64,000 nt of DNA from Ulva prolifera (taxonomy: Eukaryota; Chlorophyta; Ulvophyceae; Ulvales; Ulvaceae). A model generated the notes under the pieces. The model was not told the DNA's origin. It was given only the letters and a program-made list of their open reading frames with translations, and made no database searches. Positions 13,101 through 23,779 of the stretch are shown here, in pieces (position 1 is the first letter of the stretch; each line of letters begins with the position of its first letter). Both the position numbers and the translations under genes were made by a program. The stretch is from contig CM041198.1 in assembly GCA_023078555.1 (NCBI GenBank), forward strand, positions 1,328,856-1,392,855, given 5' to 3'.

Positions 13101-13464
13101 ACCCCACACGACGCTACACGCCAGTCTCCAACCTCCAGGCACCGCGAAATTAACACACAGCTCATGTCTTATCGTGCGATTTTCGAGCCGCAGAGGCACA
13201 CCTGGCGGGAGACAGGACGTGGCAGTGCCACACAAACGCGATGTCCACCGGGGGAACCGCCTTCGTGTTCGCCTTCAGCAGCGGCAGCCAGAGGTACTCA
13301 TATCGACAGCAAGCGAGTTTAATCACCTCTGGATCGTATAGGATGTCTGCGTGGCTGTGGATGTGGCGCAGGAAAGCGAGCTCGGTCTGAACCGCCTCGC
13401 GCAGGCCCACCGCTGCGCTCGGCTCTACAGCAATCCTCATAGGCCCTACCATAGCTACAAGCAC
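5739..13464 (-). CDS. GRDP-like (DUF1399) protein, copy B, complete 11-exon model
   Basis: Exons on the minus strand: 13464-13202, 11513-11202, 10951-10575, 10198-9894, 9463-9146, 8943-8652, 8206-8102, 7603-7469, 7237-7154, 6745-6437, 6265-5739 (TGA at 5741-5739). Every junction keeps phase and uses GT-AG, giving about 1008 residues, the size range of plant GRDPs. N-terminal DUF1399 part: YEYLWLPLL, FVWHCHVLSP, FYYQVSLPHYRD, LFRAGGLFRG (exons 1-3). Middle: beta-rich C2-like region (exons 4-7). Exons 8-9 hold GYSGVVRMGAG and WTVAGFSALHV. The C-terminal exon lacks the Gly-rich tail of plant proteins and instead has a CARC/CGAC cysteine cluster followed by five spaced copies of (L/M)(V/A)RG(G/A)S. 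Expected to be intracellular, since no signal peptide is seen. Least certain are the start (ATG at 13464, or an upstream exon) and exons 7-10, which rest on phase agreement. Confidence 0.82.
7076..7107. repeat. Homopolymer run of 32 G
   Basis: An uninterrupted run of 32 G on the plus strand, read as C in the intron between the ninth and tenth exons of GRDP copy B. Runs of this length are prone to assembly length error. Confidence 0.95.
11050..11165. repeat. Degenerate short tandem repeat in an intron of GRDP copy B
   Basis: About seven imperfect copies of a word like gctgcgtgctggccat lie in the intron between exons 2 and 3 of copy B. Copy A has no equivalent in its shorter intron. Confidence 0.75.
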
Positions 13465-14660
13465 TCAAAACAATGCATGAATAGCGCTGCAGCGGGATGT
13501 GATCTGGCCTACGTGGATTGAAATGTCCACCGGCGACTGTACGGAATATTGATGGGAGACCTCGACTGGCCTTCTCACGCCTCTGGCCGACGAATTCCTC
13601 GCGGACACGCGGTACCTTGCAACTGCGTGAGTAGACAGCAATGTACGCATATAGACAGAATTCTTGATCAGCTGCAGACGGCTCACGCGGGCGGTCAAGG
13701 GCAAGAGGTGGCCAGCCGGGGCGATGCAGCTGGCGAGGCGCGAGATCTGCGACGCCGCGTCGCGCTCGGAATGTTCTCATATTCGACTCAGTGGAAGTAA
13801 CCGCGGGAAGCTTGGCCCTGGGCGCGGCGGTCATCTCGAGCGCACGGCGTGCGGGCTTACTGCAGGCTCACCCGAGCACTGTGGTGCTGGCAGAGGGCGC
13901 GCATGAGCAGTGTTCAGAGTCACAGATGCATCTGTGCTGATGCTGCAGTGGGCTGCTGCGGCGGGCTGCAACATGCGCTGCGATTTCCCACATGCATGAG
14001 CAGTCCTGATATATATGGAGGGTGCATGCAGGCATGCCCAAGCGGGTGGTGCAGCCACGGGACCCAGCAGCATATGGGTCATGTTCAGTGCAGATCCACA
14101 GTGATGGCGGTGGCTTGGCCCTGTATGCAGCCCCGCAATTCGTGATGCAATTCTTGCTGCATGTACAGCACGTGCTGCGGCACATGGTGCGTCCCTATGA
14201 TGACTGCAGGTTGGGGAACGCCCGTGCTGCAGCGCTGTCCGTGTGATAAACTCGCCTCCGAATCCTGGCTCTGCTCAGATTCTACAGGCAGCCAGGGGCA
14301 TCCACCACCAAGCAGCGTTGCATCGCCTTGAACCTGCAGTTGCAGCAAGTGAAGGCCTGACTTCCAGGGATTGAACCTACATGCCCGGAACCGTTCAATG
14401 TCATCGAGCTCGGCGACCCGACACCGCCACCACATGCCTTGCCTGCAGACTGGTGCTGGAACACACACCATCTTGCCTCGTTCGTAGCAAAACAAAGACT
14501 GCGCTTGCTCACCTGTGCGCACGACAGCCTGAGGGAAGCGGCAGCCGGGGGGGCGGCGGGCCGGCGCGTCGGCCGGGTCGCCAGGATCGGGCGTCCTCAT
14601 CCCCGACGTCGGCGTACGCTCACTGTAGGCCTACAGGCCCTTCTCAAGAACACTTCGGCA

Positions 14661-14751
14661 TATATGGTCCTGTTAACTCGGAGTTGTCAATGTCCAATAG
14701 GATACGGCTCAGTAACTTATTTGAAAATTCGATTTACTTTACTTTACACTG
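14661..14751 (+). repeat. Dispersed repeat R1, full-looking copy
   Basis: Head TGGTCCTGTTAACTCGGAG, then TTGTCAATGTCC, four variable bases, GGATACGGCTCAGTAA and a tail ending TTTACTTTACTTTACA. The same order is found in inverted orientation at 20471-20560 and in shortened or diverged form at six other places in the window. The family is not recognised; it may be a short interspersed element or MITE remnant. Confidence 0.7.
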
Positions 14752-15669
14752 TATGCTGCCAGTCACCCGTGCACAGCATGCAGGCCGCCTTGAGCGCCTG
14801 GGCTCAGTGACTTCCAGCACTTCGGATCAGCGAGCTTGGCCCCCTTTAGTGCTAAAGCCTCAATAAAGCGTCATTAATGACTGCACATCGTGACGCCTCG
14901 CGCCTGTAGCGATGCCACCTGTAGCGATGCCACCAAACATCTACCTTGCGGCTGCTGTGGCCTGCTGGGACGTGCCGGAAGGCCGACTTAGACCTGCAGC
15001 TGTGCGCACAGTACTGCCCTACACTGCTCAGCCACCTACCTCACAATGCATGGAGCCAGGCGCGCCTCGAGCCTTGATCAGCAGAGCCACCATGACTACC
15101 CAGGGCGGGAGCTCTGCCATGCAATGTTCCGAGTTCTTGTCACATTCCCCGCTGTCCAGGACTGCGGTGAGCATTTGAAGCTGCAGGAGAGGAAGCCAGC
15201 AATGCAGTCGCTGGGCACCGGGGGACGGACGGGCAGACACCGTGGCCGCTGTGAGGATATGCATATGGCCCACTCTGATGCTGACGTGTTGCGTGCTGCT
15301 CCTTGCGGCGGCGGGCTCCTCGCAGCAACGACCGAGTCCTGAAGGCCTCTTCGCCAAGGCAATCCGTGCAAGCGGTGGAAGAATTGGGAAGACGGTGGTG
15401 CGGCAGAGGCCCTTGCATCAGCGCACATGGATGTGAATCTGCATGCTCGGCGGGGCTGTGCACAAGCTGTGGGTGCCTGAGTTGCTGTATGAGATCTTGT
15501 CAGTCCCTTCGATCGGAAACTCTGCTGCAGAAATTCCTTGAAATCCACTAATCGGGTGACGCCGAGCAGTCCTCACAGCGTGGTATGTGCATCGTGTGCC
15601 CAATACACTGAGACACTCCAGCTGGAAGCTTGCTGCGCTCTATCTGATATGAGGCATGGTCGGGAAGCA

Positions 15670-15672
<3 letters not shown>

Positions 15673-15711
<39 letters not shown>

Positions 15712-15728
15712 GGGAGGGGGGGGGGGGA
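15673..15728. repeat. Poly-G tract (38 uninterrupted G, then broken G runs)
   Basis: 38 G in a row at 15673-15710 followed by two shorter G runs broken by single A. It lies in gene-free DNA. Length may be collapsed or wrong in the assembly. Confidence 0.95.
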
Positions 15729-16997
15729 GGTCGTGCATTAAGTGCAGCGGCAATGACATCGGTATCGATCGGGGCGGTCGCAGAGGGGGGATGGAGGGCA
15801 GAGTCAGGGCGCCATAAGTGATGCATGGTTCGACCGACGCCTGGTTGGCTGGGTGTTGGTGACGGTTACCCGTCACGTGATGGGCGAGCTGCTGCCGGGC
15901 GAGCTGCATGCAGCTTGGAACGCCATGGGCGAGGCCTTCAACTTTAAAGAGCTGTCAAATCCGGGGAGCCTGCTCAAGTGCCTGACTTTGTTATGATTGG
16001 AAATGATCAAACCCATATGATGCGTTATATGTGATCACCTCAGATGTATACTATATTATAAGCTCCAAGCAGGAGTCCTGCTGCATATGTGGCTACCTCA
16101 CCACCAATGTGCGCTGCATCTGATCATCATCGGTGGGCTAGGAGCATTGCCACTATCAGTGGGTGCAGGTGCAGACGCTCCCCCCCTTGGGGCCCCCACC
16201 CGGGCCAAGTCGCCGGGCTGCCAGGCCATATCGCGATATATCGCCTCAGCTCGCTACCATACCTGCGGTCGAATTCTGAAGCAGAGCTCCTGATGTCTGG
16301 ACTCGAACTGCTAACAGAGACGCATCATCGGCATGCCACTGCCTCTGGACGACTCCGGTGCTCAGTCGTTTATTCAGCGTAGACAAGTGGCTCACGACGG
16401 TGTTCTGTCTGCTTCATGCCGCTTGGCCATTCATGGAGGCTTCTTTGACTGTGGAAAGTGCACCGCAGGCCTCGGTACAATCGGTCAACGTTATAACCTT
16501 CTTTCCTCGGATGCATGCGTTGTTCGTGCAGGTGTCGTCACGTCGACAGGCTCAGCTGTCAGCACCTGTGACGCAATTTTAAGAGACAAGCTCAAGGCCA
16601 CAGCGATTGACTCTAAGAGCGCGATCGCAGTGACATTATTTGATGCATGCATGCTTTGGTGGTGCAGGATAGATTCAAATGCGGACATGCCAGGCACCTA
16701 TCGGATACATTGCTTGCTCCCGCACAGCAGCTTGCAACGTAATACACATACATTCCAGAGTTCGGACGCGACGTGTTGACTTCCAGCTACGTACCAACGC
16801 GCTGTCGTCCCGAGGACGGGCGCTTCCGCTTTCGTGTTGTCTGAGGAATGCGCTGCACACCCATAACCAAACGCCAGGATTCTGCTTCACTTGCACCGCT
16901 GTGGCACCACGTTAGCTGACTGTGTGCACAGCCCGCTGCAACGGGCTGTCGACCAGACGCATTCACAAGGCGTCCTTGCAGACGTCGCGAACTGGCC

Positions 16998-17821
16998 ATG
17001 GCGACGGTGGGCACGCTGCAGCTCACGAACGCACGAATCTGTGTCCAACTTCAAATTTCACAGTTCTCCGTTATCCGCCAGGCATACCCGCCAGCGCGGC
17101 CGTACGAGCAGCTCCAGACAGGGCGTGACATTCAAACGGTCGAAGTCCAAGCAACGGCGCCCCTTCCGCTTGATCCTTTGTATCATTCACCAGGGACTTT
17201 CAAAGAGACCGATTGCTTTGATCGATCGACGCTCGTAAGCGTTTGTTGCTGTTATGGAGGTGTCTCAAGCCCACATGGCGCTGCTTGGCACATGGCGTGC
17301 CCGAGGCTCAACTGTCCGTACAAGTGTTGGGCACACGCACAGACCAACAGCAATGTTTTGCCGCCTTTACCGTTGTAGAACTGACCAAGAGCGCTCTGGA
17401 TTTTCCATGCAGTCTACGGGCAATGCTTGCATTGGCTCGTGTCGCATTCGAACGGTGTCCTGATGTTTACAGCACACAGCTCATGCTTGCCCTCTTGTAC
17501 GAAAATCGGCTTGCAAGTACATTGCTCAATTCGCCAGATGCTGTGCGCTTCTTCTCAGCCAAGGTCATATTCTGTCTGTATGTTCTCTGCCTACTGTCAC
17601 TGACCTTGATCATTGGCTTTGACTGGGGATCCTGCATGCTTGTCTTGCCCCACTCAAGATCTCAAACAGCGCCCAATCGCTATCGCCATCGTACGCCATC
17701 GGCACGTTGGCCTCTCTCGGACAGCTTCTGCCTGGCTGTAATAGCTGCCACCGTGCCCGCCACCATCTACCATCAGATAGCGACCTCTGTGCTGAGCAGC
17801 ATGTCGTGTAGCCTTTTTTAG
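16998..17821 (+). CDS. Unrecognised gene with two C-terminal hydrophobic segments, 3' exons
   Basis: Two phase-0 exons, 16998-17234 (donor gtaagc) and 17351-17821 (after accaacag), read about 236 codons to a TAG at 17819-17821. A further coding-like exon at about 16358-16531 (ending FFPRMHALFVQ, then donor gtgtcg) probably belongs to the same gene, but exons between it and 16998 were not resolved. Hydrophobic segments lie at IFCLYVLCLLSLTLIIGF and FCLAVIAATVPATIYH. The segment PDVYSTQLMLALLY...NSPDAVRFF resembles the last exon of the seven-helix gene at 26.3 kb (RPDAVELFF), so this may be a diverged member of the same array. It ends about 110 bases before the next gene's start. The second exon could alternatively stop at 17563, where a GT donor follows SAK. 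Confidence 0.4.
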
Positions 17822-17933
17822 CAAGCTGTGCCTCTGCCATGGAGTGCACTTACCGTTCTGTTGTATGAGAACGCAACTGAAGGCAACTGCCACCAACCAG
17901 AGGTCTGACACCAGGTTCCACACCCCAGCTGCG

Positions 17934-19598
17934 ATGTTCCTGCTCCTAGCCTCCTCCATCATTGGCCCAGTCGCCACAAGTGCTTCCCCCATTTCGGCCA
18001 TGGACTTCCCAACACCAGCCCTCCGCCACCTCCACTTCCAAGCCAAAGGCAACACAAGCACTGCTACCAGCATTGCAGCTGACGCAAACAGAGCAAGTGT
18101 CAAAGCCATATTCCGCAGCAGCACCGTGGAGGGTGACGAGGGGGATGAGGGCGATGAAGGCAACGAGGGTGATGAGGGGAACGAGGGTGATGAGGGCAAC
18201 GTCGGGAACCAGGGCGACAACAACGGTGATGAGGGCAACGAGGGGAATGAGGGGAACGAGGGGAATGAGGGCAATGAGGGTGTATCCACGACGTCCTTCG
18301 TCGCGTTGACAAACTCCTCCGCCACCTGTGTCAGTCAGGCAACAGCACAGGCTTTCTCCGCAATGCAGACTGCCCACATCAGCGTCATCACCACCGTCTT
18401 CACCGAGTTCTGCCGGGAGGACTTTGACGGCGCGTCCGCGGCGGCCTTGTCGCTCGCGGACGAGTCCGCGCAGGCCTTCGCCAGCGCGCTCGTAGCCACC
18501 CAGGCCTCCTGCGTGTCCACAGGCAAGGCCTTCGGCTGCGCGTCGGCGAGCGCGATGGCCGAGGCGTGGGCGGCGGTGTCCGCCGAGGCGCACGCCACCG
18601 CCGTGGCGCAGTCCGCGGAGGACTGCGAGTGCCTCTCGAGGTCCCAGGCGCTGTCCGTCGGCTCTGCGTCGACGTTTATCACGCTCGCGGCGGATGCGTT
18701 TGCGCGGGCAGAGGTGACCGCGTGCTCTGAGGGCGACGCGGCGTCGTTCGCAACCGCGTTTGCAAACTGCACTGCCAAAGCCTACGCCAACGTCTGGGCC
18801 TCGGTGTGGCGCCACCCCCTCACGTGCTGTGGCGTTTATGTGCCGGCCTCCTGACGTCAGCTGCCAGTCCTCCCCACGTTACTACACGCCAGCAGTTCCT
18901 TCCTGCGGCTCTTTAGCTGCTTTCCTGCTGATACGGCATGTGGTCCCGTTCATTTGGAGTTGCCAATGCCCTGTAGAGGACACGGGTCAGAAAATGCAGC
19001 TTCACTCTGCCTTGCTTGCAGCCGTTCAAGTACCTTCCTCTTAGGTGTTGTCCTGGTGACCGCACATGGGCATGTGACGACATTTCCACGCACAATGTCA
19101 TCACGAAGTACAGCCACCTGAGTGCTGCGACTGGCAGAGCCTCTGCGTGGCGCTAGCTGCAGCAGCAGCCTCCAGGATCGGGTCGCCTCGCACGAGAAGC
19201 AGTCAACAGCGCGGAGGCCACCACTGCGCTGTACGGTGTGTCAAGTGTTTACAGAAGAGCAAACGGGAATAAACATACACAGCACAAGAGGCTGGCGTGT
19301 CGGGTCGCCACTTCGTGGCTGCGGCGCACCTCGCTCCCGCGGTCATGCGTATTACACCACCACTGCAAGGCAGCGAGGCAGCGGAGCACCCCGCTCCCCA
19401 CAGTGCCATCATGAGCATCCTCCGTACATGCAGGCGATCGCGGAGGCGTTGCTTGAGGGCGAGTGCTTCTCCTCTGAGGTATCCACAGTCATCAGCGTCG
19501 AGACAAACGCGCGATTTGGAGGCATCGAGGGCTGCGCGCGCAATGACTTGGCCACGGGCGACGCCTCTGGCTCCACCGGCGGCTCCACCGCCGAGGTC
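17934..19598 (+). CDS. Collagen-like / ten-Cys secreted or surface protein, copy C
   Basis: Exons 17934-18803 and 19434-19598, both phase 0, with borders gt...ag; the transcript probably continues past the donor at 19599. The start MFLLLASSIIGPVATSAS looks like a signal peptide. About residues 60-115 are Gly-X-Y triplets, nearly all Gly-Asp-Glu or Gly-Asn-Glu, broken once by GDNN. Then follows an Ala-rich domain with ten Cys in the same positions as copies D and E: CVSQ, EFCREDF, SCVSTGKAFGC, DCECL, ACSEGD, NCTAKAYA, GECFSSEV, EGCARND. The second exon ends at STAEV just as copies D and E end at STAEG. The family is not recognised. I infer an extracellular, acidic rod plus a disulphide-bonded domain. 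Hydrophobic exons follow on the same strand. The repeat DNA yields long Ser/Pro and other open frames in the antisense direction; one of them has a consensus donor (see findings). Confidence 0.68.
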
Positions 19599-22210
19599 GT
19601 ACGCTCCTGCCCTGCGGTCCCCGCTGCTTCTGCTGCTGCTAGCCCTGATTGCAGACTTGTGTTGGTGGATGCAGCCTGTTTATGCATGATACATCAAGTC
19701 TTAAGGCTTGAATCTAAAACTGTGGAGGCGCTAGTGGGCTATATCCCAAGAGCGTAAGTGTCCATGGGCGCCCAGGGTAGTGCCAAGGCACCAGGCGGAT
19801 TGCTGTGGCTGACGATGGTTCCCGTTCCAGTCTTCCCGATCCAGTCTTTGCTTCTGCGGGCTTGGCGCATACCACGGCTGTGGCGAAGCTGTCGTGGTGG
19901 GCGGTGCTGCAGACAGCTGGCACCGTGGCGACCACAATGCTGGCTCTGGTGATCATGAGGCGCTCAGAACAGATGCCATCTCTTTGGATGTTGTGTCCTG
20001 GGCTTTACCATATCGGTGCTTTCAGAGCATAGGAACCGGACGAGGTTGTAGGGCACTGGCCATGTCAGCTCTGTTCATAGGCGTCAATGCTGAGCCCTCG
20101 CCACCACTGTGACTGGTGAAGTGAACGTCATATTGTTGCTGTCAGATGTCTGGGAAGCATGGTTGCGGGAGACCAAGCCTGCTGTGAGCGGAGCCGCTAA
20201 TCCATGCTCACATCTGTTGGAGAGCTATACATTGCACACGGAGCCACTCAGACCGTGGGCTACGGACTGGCCATGGGTGCAGACAGTACCATGCATCAAT
20301 TTGAAGAGGTGTTGTGTGCAGGTAGCAGAGGACCATACCTAGAGCAGCCATGGGTGGGTTGATCCAGTGGCCGCTGCCGAATGACCTGTGGCAGTCCCAA
20401 CTCTGGGTCTATTTCAACGACGCCAGCCCCAATGACCAAAAATTAACAAAAAGATCTGTTGTTGGAGGGGTACCTTGTAAAGTAAAGTATATCTGAATTT
20501 ACTGAGCCCTGTCCTGAAGAGGACATTGACAACTCCGAATTGACGGGACCACATATGTATACCTGGTGAAGTAGAGCGTTCCCAATCCAGCCCTCAAAAA
20601 CGGAACCCTGTGGGAGCTGTTTGCCTTTCATGCTACAGGGAACTATGTAGGTAAGTTGTGCCGAATGGACACTCAGCTTGAAGTTCATGCCACTGGGTCA
20701 TGTTGCTGACCTGCACTGATGTCTGTGATGCTGCTCTGCAGCCTGTGACTGCTACAGTTGCAGCATGACAAGCCTTTTGTTGGCTGCTTTGTGAATACAA
20801 TATGTTGCGGAAGTCTATTGTAGTGTGGACTTGGCGTGCAGAAGCCCCACTTGCCGCTTTTCCCTTGCTTTGGTATGGCTGCACGTGGTCAGCCAGGAGA
20901 CTCGGGCCAACAGACACTTTCTAGCACACTCATTGGCCTGATGCTCACTGCAGCACAACACAACATCATATTGACTGTGAGCACACTGTGTAAAGTCATG
21001 ATCGTGAAGCAGGCAATGTATTGCGTCAGCGAGTCGTGATGGTATTCGGCAGCTGAGGTGAAGTGCCTAGATGATTGTGGTCATGGAGGCAGCCTGGCTG
21101 TGATCTGCAGGGATCCTCTGCATTGAATGCAGAGGTTACCTGCATATCACAGTGTTGGGTCGTTGGGCGCGATTACATAGAACAGTTCCAAACATTCTGG
21201 TCGAATCCCTAAATGGCAGCCCCACAAACATGCTGCAAGGTGACCCAACACAGTTGCGTTGGGGAACGTCAGGAGGGATGGTCAGAAACAGGGCTACATG
21301 AGAGGACAAATCATCTACGTCTTGGCATGTGATCATGTTCATTCGGAAACATACACTCATGCATGTGGCCAAGTAGATCCAGATTTCCTTAACTTGCCTT
21401 TTACATCAGCTAGCAGCTGCAGGTGTCAATGCAAAGATACTTATCATGGCGCCTATGTCCATGGTCAGTGTGGGCATGATCACAGAGCAGCTGCATAGCG
21501 GCGGTCGTGTCAGCCTCACTGTTGCCTTGGAGCTGATCTGCTGATCATGAAACAGGTGTGTGGTGCCTGGTGGGCCGAAACAGATGTGTGGTGCCTGGTG
21601 GGCTATTTGCAGCAGAGTTACAGCGGCAGAGTCAATCGAGTCACAGCTGAACAGATTCAGCAAGCTTGAGCTGCATGTGATGTGTAGCTACATGTAGCAG
21701 CAGCAGCAACAGCAGCAGCGTGCGTGCGTCGCTACTGAAGGCCTGTGCAGCTGTAGTGTTTCAACAAATCAATTTGTTGTTGACCAAGTATAAATGTTCA
21801 AAATTGACAGCACACTCGCCAGTTGACATCAGTTGTGCACCACTCTATCATGGACACTTCAATCGTCCCATGGTCAGAGCAGTCAACCGGGCTTGTTCGC
21901 TGCCTGGTTGACAGGTGAAAGCACTCTTGGGACATGGGAAAATGCAATTTGTGGAGTACGTGATGATCGGTGGAGACTGCATTGTGTTGTTGTTTTACTT
22001 GAATCGATATGCCTTCTATTCGGATGATCCTGATAAGGCGAACGGCATTCGGGAGCAGGATAATCCAGAGCGATGTGGACTGTGCACAACGCCATGCGCG
22101 CCACAGGGGTGATGATACCAGAGCGTGATCTATATGTTGTGTGGCTGTCTATCGAAAGACGGCCAGAGTTTGAGAGACGCGGCTCGTGCACCCCGAGCGT
22201 GCTGAATTAG
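19599..22210 (+). other. Candidate downstream exons of copy C
   Basis: Coding-like pieces on the same strand, joined only by inference. Near 19831-19968, SWWAVLQTAGTVATTMLALV is a membrane-helix-like segment. At 20204-20315, GELYIAHGATQTVGYG resembles MYVINGTGGAPV left of copy E and SYVLDDGSPAV before the gene at 30.4 kb. At 21916-22071, a helix-like IGGDCIVLLFYLNRYAF follows gttgacag. At 22073-22210, VMIPERDLYVVWLSIERR ends in TAG and aligns with VWVPASEIYAVAVGVRGR at the end of the gene at 30.4 kb. Exact exon borders were not resolved. A dispersed R1 copy interrupts at 20471-20560. The stretch 20.6-21.9 kb shows nothing else. Confidence 0.3.
20471..20560 (-). repeat. Dispersed repeat R1, inverted full-looking copy
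   Basis: Reverse complement of the R1 unit at 14661-14751: conserved head (GGTCCCGTCAATTCGGAG), TTGTCAATGTCC, GGCTCAGTAAA and the TTTACTTTACA tail. Confidence 0.7.
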
Positions 22211-22419
22211 TGGTGAACACATGCTTGTCGACAATTGTTGGCGACAATGGGCAACACGTCTCGGGAAACCTCATCCAAGGCCACGAGCTGGTCGACTTCC
22301 TCTCAAATGATGCCCTCCTGTCAACTTCTCTCCTTTCAGACGTCGATCGGGGTCGACGAGAGGCCGCAGTGAGCACGTTGGGTGCCCGCGCGCTCTTGCT
22401 GCCGCTCCTCTGAAGGCCA

Positions 22420-23779
22420 CATGCAAGTGTGCGGAACTCAGCGCATCGTTGCAAAGCGTTGTTCATGGCTGGCTGGGATATATGTTGCTTCGTAGGTCTC
22501 ATTCTCGTTCAGAGTACACACAATACGCGATTTATGGAACGTAGGCCGGCGTGATGTCGCGACGAGACAAAACTGTTCAGGGCCTCGCGAGGCCTCGTGG
22601 GAAGAGACTCAACGCCTAATGTTGATACCGTTGTTTGGTGTCGCAATGCGTGCACTCGTGGTGCGTACAGGTACGCATGAATTTGTTCGAACCCATTCCC
22701 GTTGTGTCTTGAAGTGGCGAGTTTGACCATGTCGTTGGCCGAATGAACAACGGGATGCGACACCGACGCCCGGGCACGCGTCGTTCCACGGAAAAGTGAA
22801 ACCATGTCTGGTTCTTGAGGGATTGCAACAGTATCGCGTGATGCCGTTCCCATAAGATATCGCATCCGCCGTTTTCTCTCTCTTGCTTGGACCCACCGGC
22901 TCCTTACACATGCCAACAACAGACCAGAGAAGATGCTCATGGATCTTGCAAGACAATCAACGCTGCGCTGCTCTGATGCATGTAGAGGCAGGGATACGAT
23001 GCCGTCAGCCGGAGACCTCGGCTGCATGCTGCACCCCCCTTGCCGATGCGAAATTTTCGCACCACAGGGGCAACAAGCGAACGTGTCGCATACTGCGAAG
23101 AATTTAACGAGACATTTTGGCCGAGGTGTATGCTTTAATTAAGAGACGTTGAGCTTACCCCTCCACCAGCTGCACGGGTTCAGCCCGAGTGAATAAATGG
23201 TATGAGGGGCGGTTGGCACATGGGCACGCCATGCGGAAGAGCCAATCTCTCGTCCTGAAAATTCTCACCAGCTGGTAGGAGTCATGTGTGCTCCTCCCCC
23301 CCCCTGGGTCCCTGCGTGGCTTTTGCAATTGATGTGAAGGCTGCAGCAGCATCCTGTAACCCGTGCTTGGAAACAGTTTCTGAGTTCATTCTCTTCAGCT
23401 GTCCGCCACGAGGGCAGATGAGTTCTCAATGGCAATGAGTTCTCAATGGCAACCAGCCGCACAAGCCCTACACATTGGTAACCAACAGCATAAGCCCTAC
23501 ACAAGTCTACACAAGTCCTGTACCCAGAGTCCTGCTTGGCCAAAGTATGGTCTACAGACACACGCGCTACTGCAGTAGCAACACATGCCAAGTCACGCCA
23601 GCCAGCAAATGCCCAGTGAATTGTCAATGCACTGGAGCATCTGGCTGCTATGGTGGGAGAATTTCCAGGTGGCCCACGTCTCAAGTAACACACATTCGTG
23701 CTCTCAGAATGTCTTGCACCTGCGTCTCATGCCTCCATCCCTCAGAGAGTGACCACGCTGCAGCCGCAGGATTCACAGC
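22420..23779. other. Stretch without a confident gene
   Basis: A 172-codon open frame on the minus strand (23027-22509) has a balanced composition but no motif, splice support or paralogue in the window, so I do not call it. A tandem word 'cacaagtcctacac'-like pattern lies near 23465-23520. No RNA gene was seen. Confidence 0.4.

Larger units (their letters stand above)
13465..16357. other. Stretch without a confident gene
   Basis: Upstream flank of GRDP copy B (divergent side) and of the array to the right. Contents: a minus-strand open frame at 14600-14085 that looks partly coding near YERGKMVCVPAPV but has no supporting neighbour; a copy of dispersed repeat R1 at 14661-14751; a long poly-G tract near 15.7 kb; and a short hydrophobic plus-strand segment near 16.12 kb. 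Nothing else is supported. Confidence 0.4.

Noticed and set aside
14330-14440. tRNA-like word ggttcaatccc with an upstream gtcgccgagc on the minus strand
   Set aside because: The T-stem pairs over only three or four bases and no acceptor stem or anticodon arm could be folded.
15538-15909. Poly-Gly and poly-Pro frames at 15.5-15.9 kb
   Set aside because: They are produced by the poly-G tract.
17946-18815. 289-codon minus-strand frame with many charged residues over copy C
   Set aside because: It is the mirror of the collagen-like and Ala-rich coding frame, without motifs or splice support.
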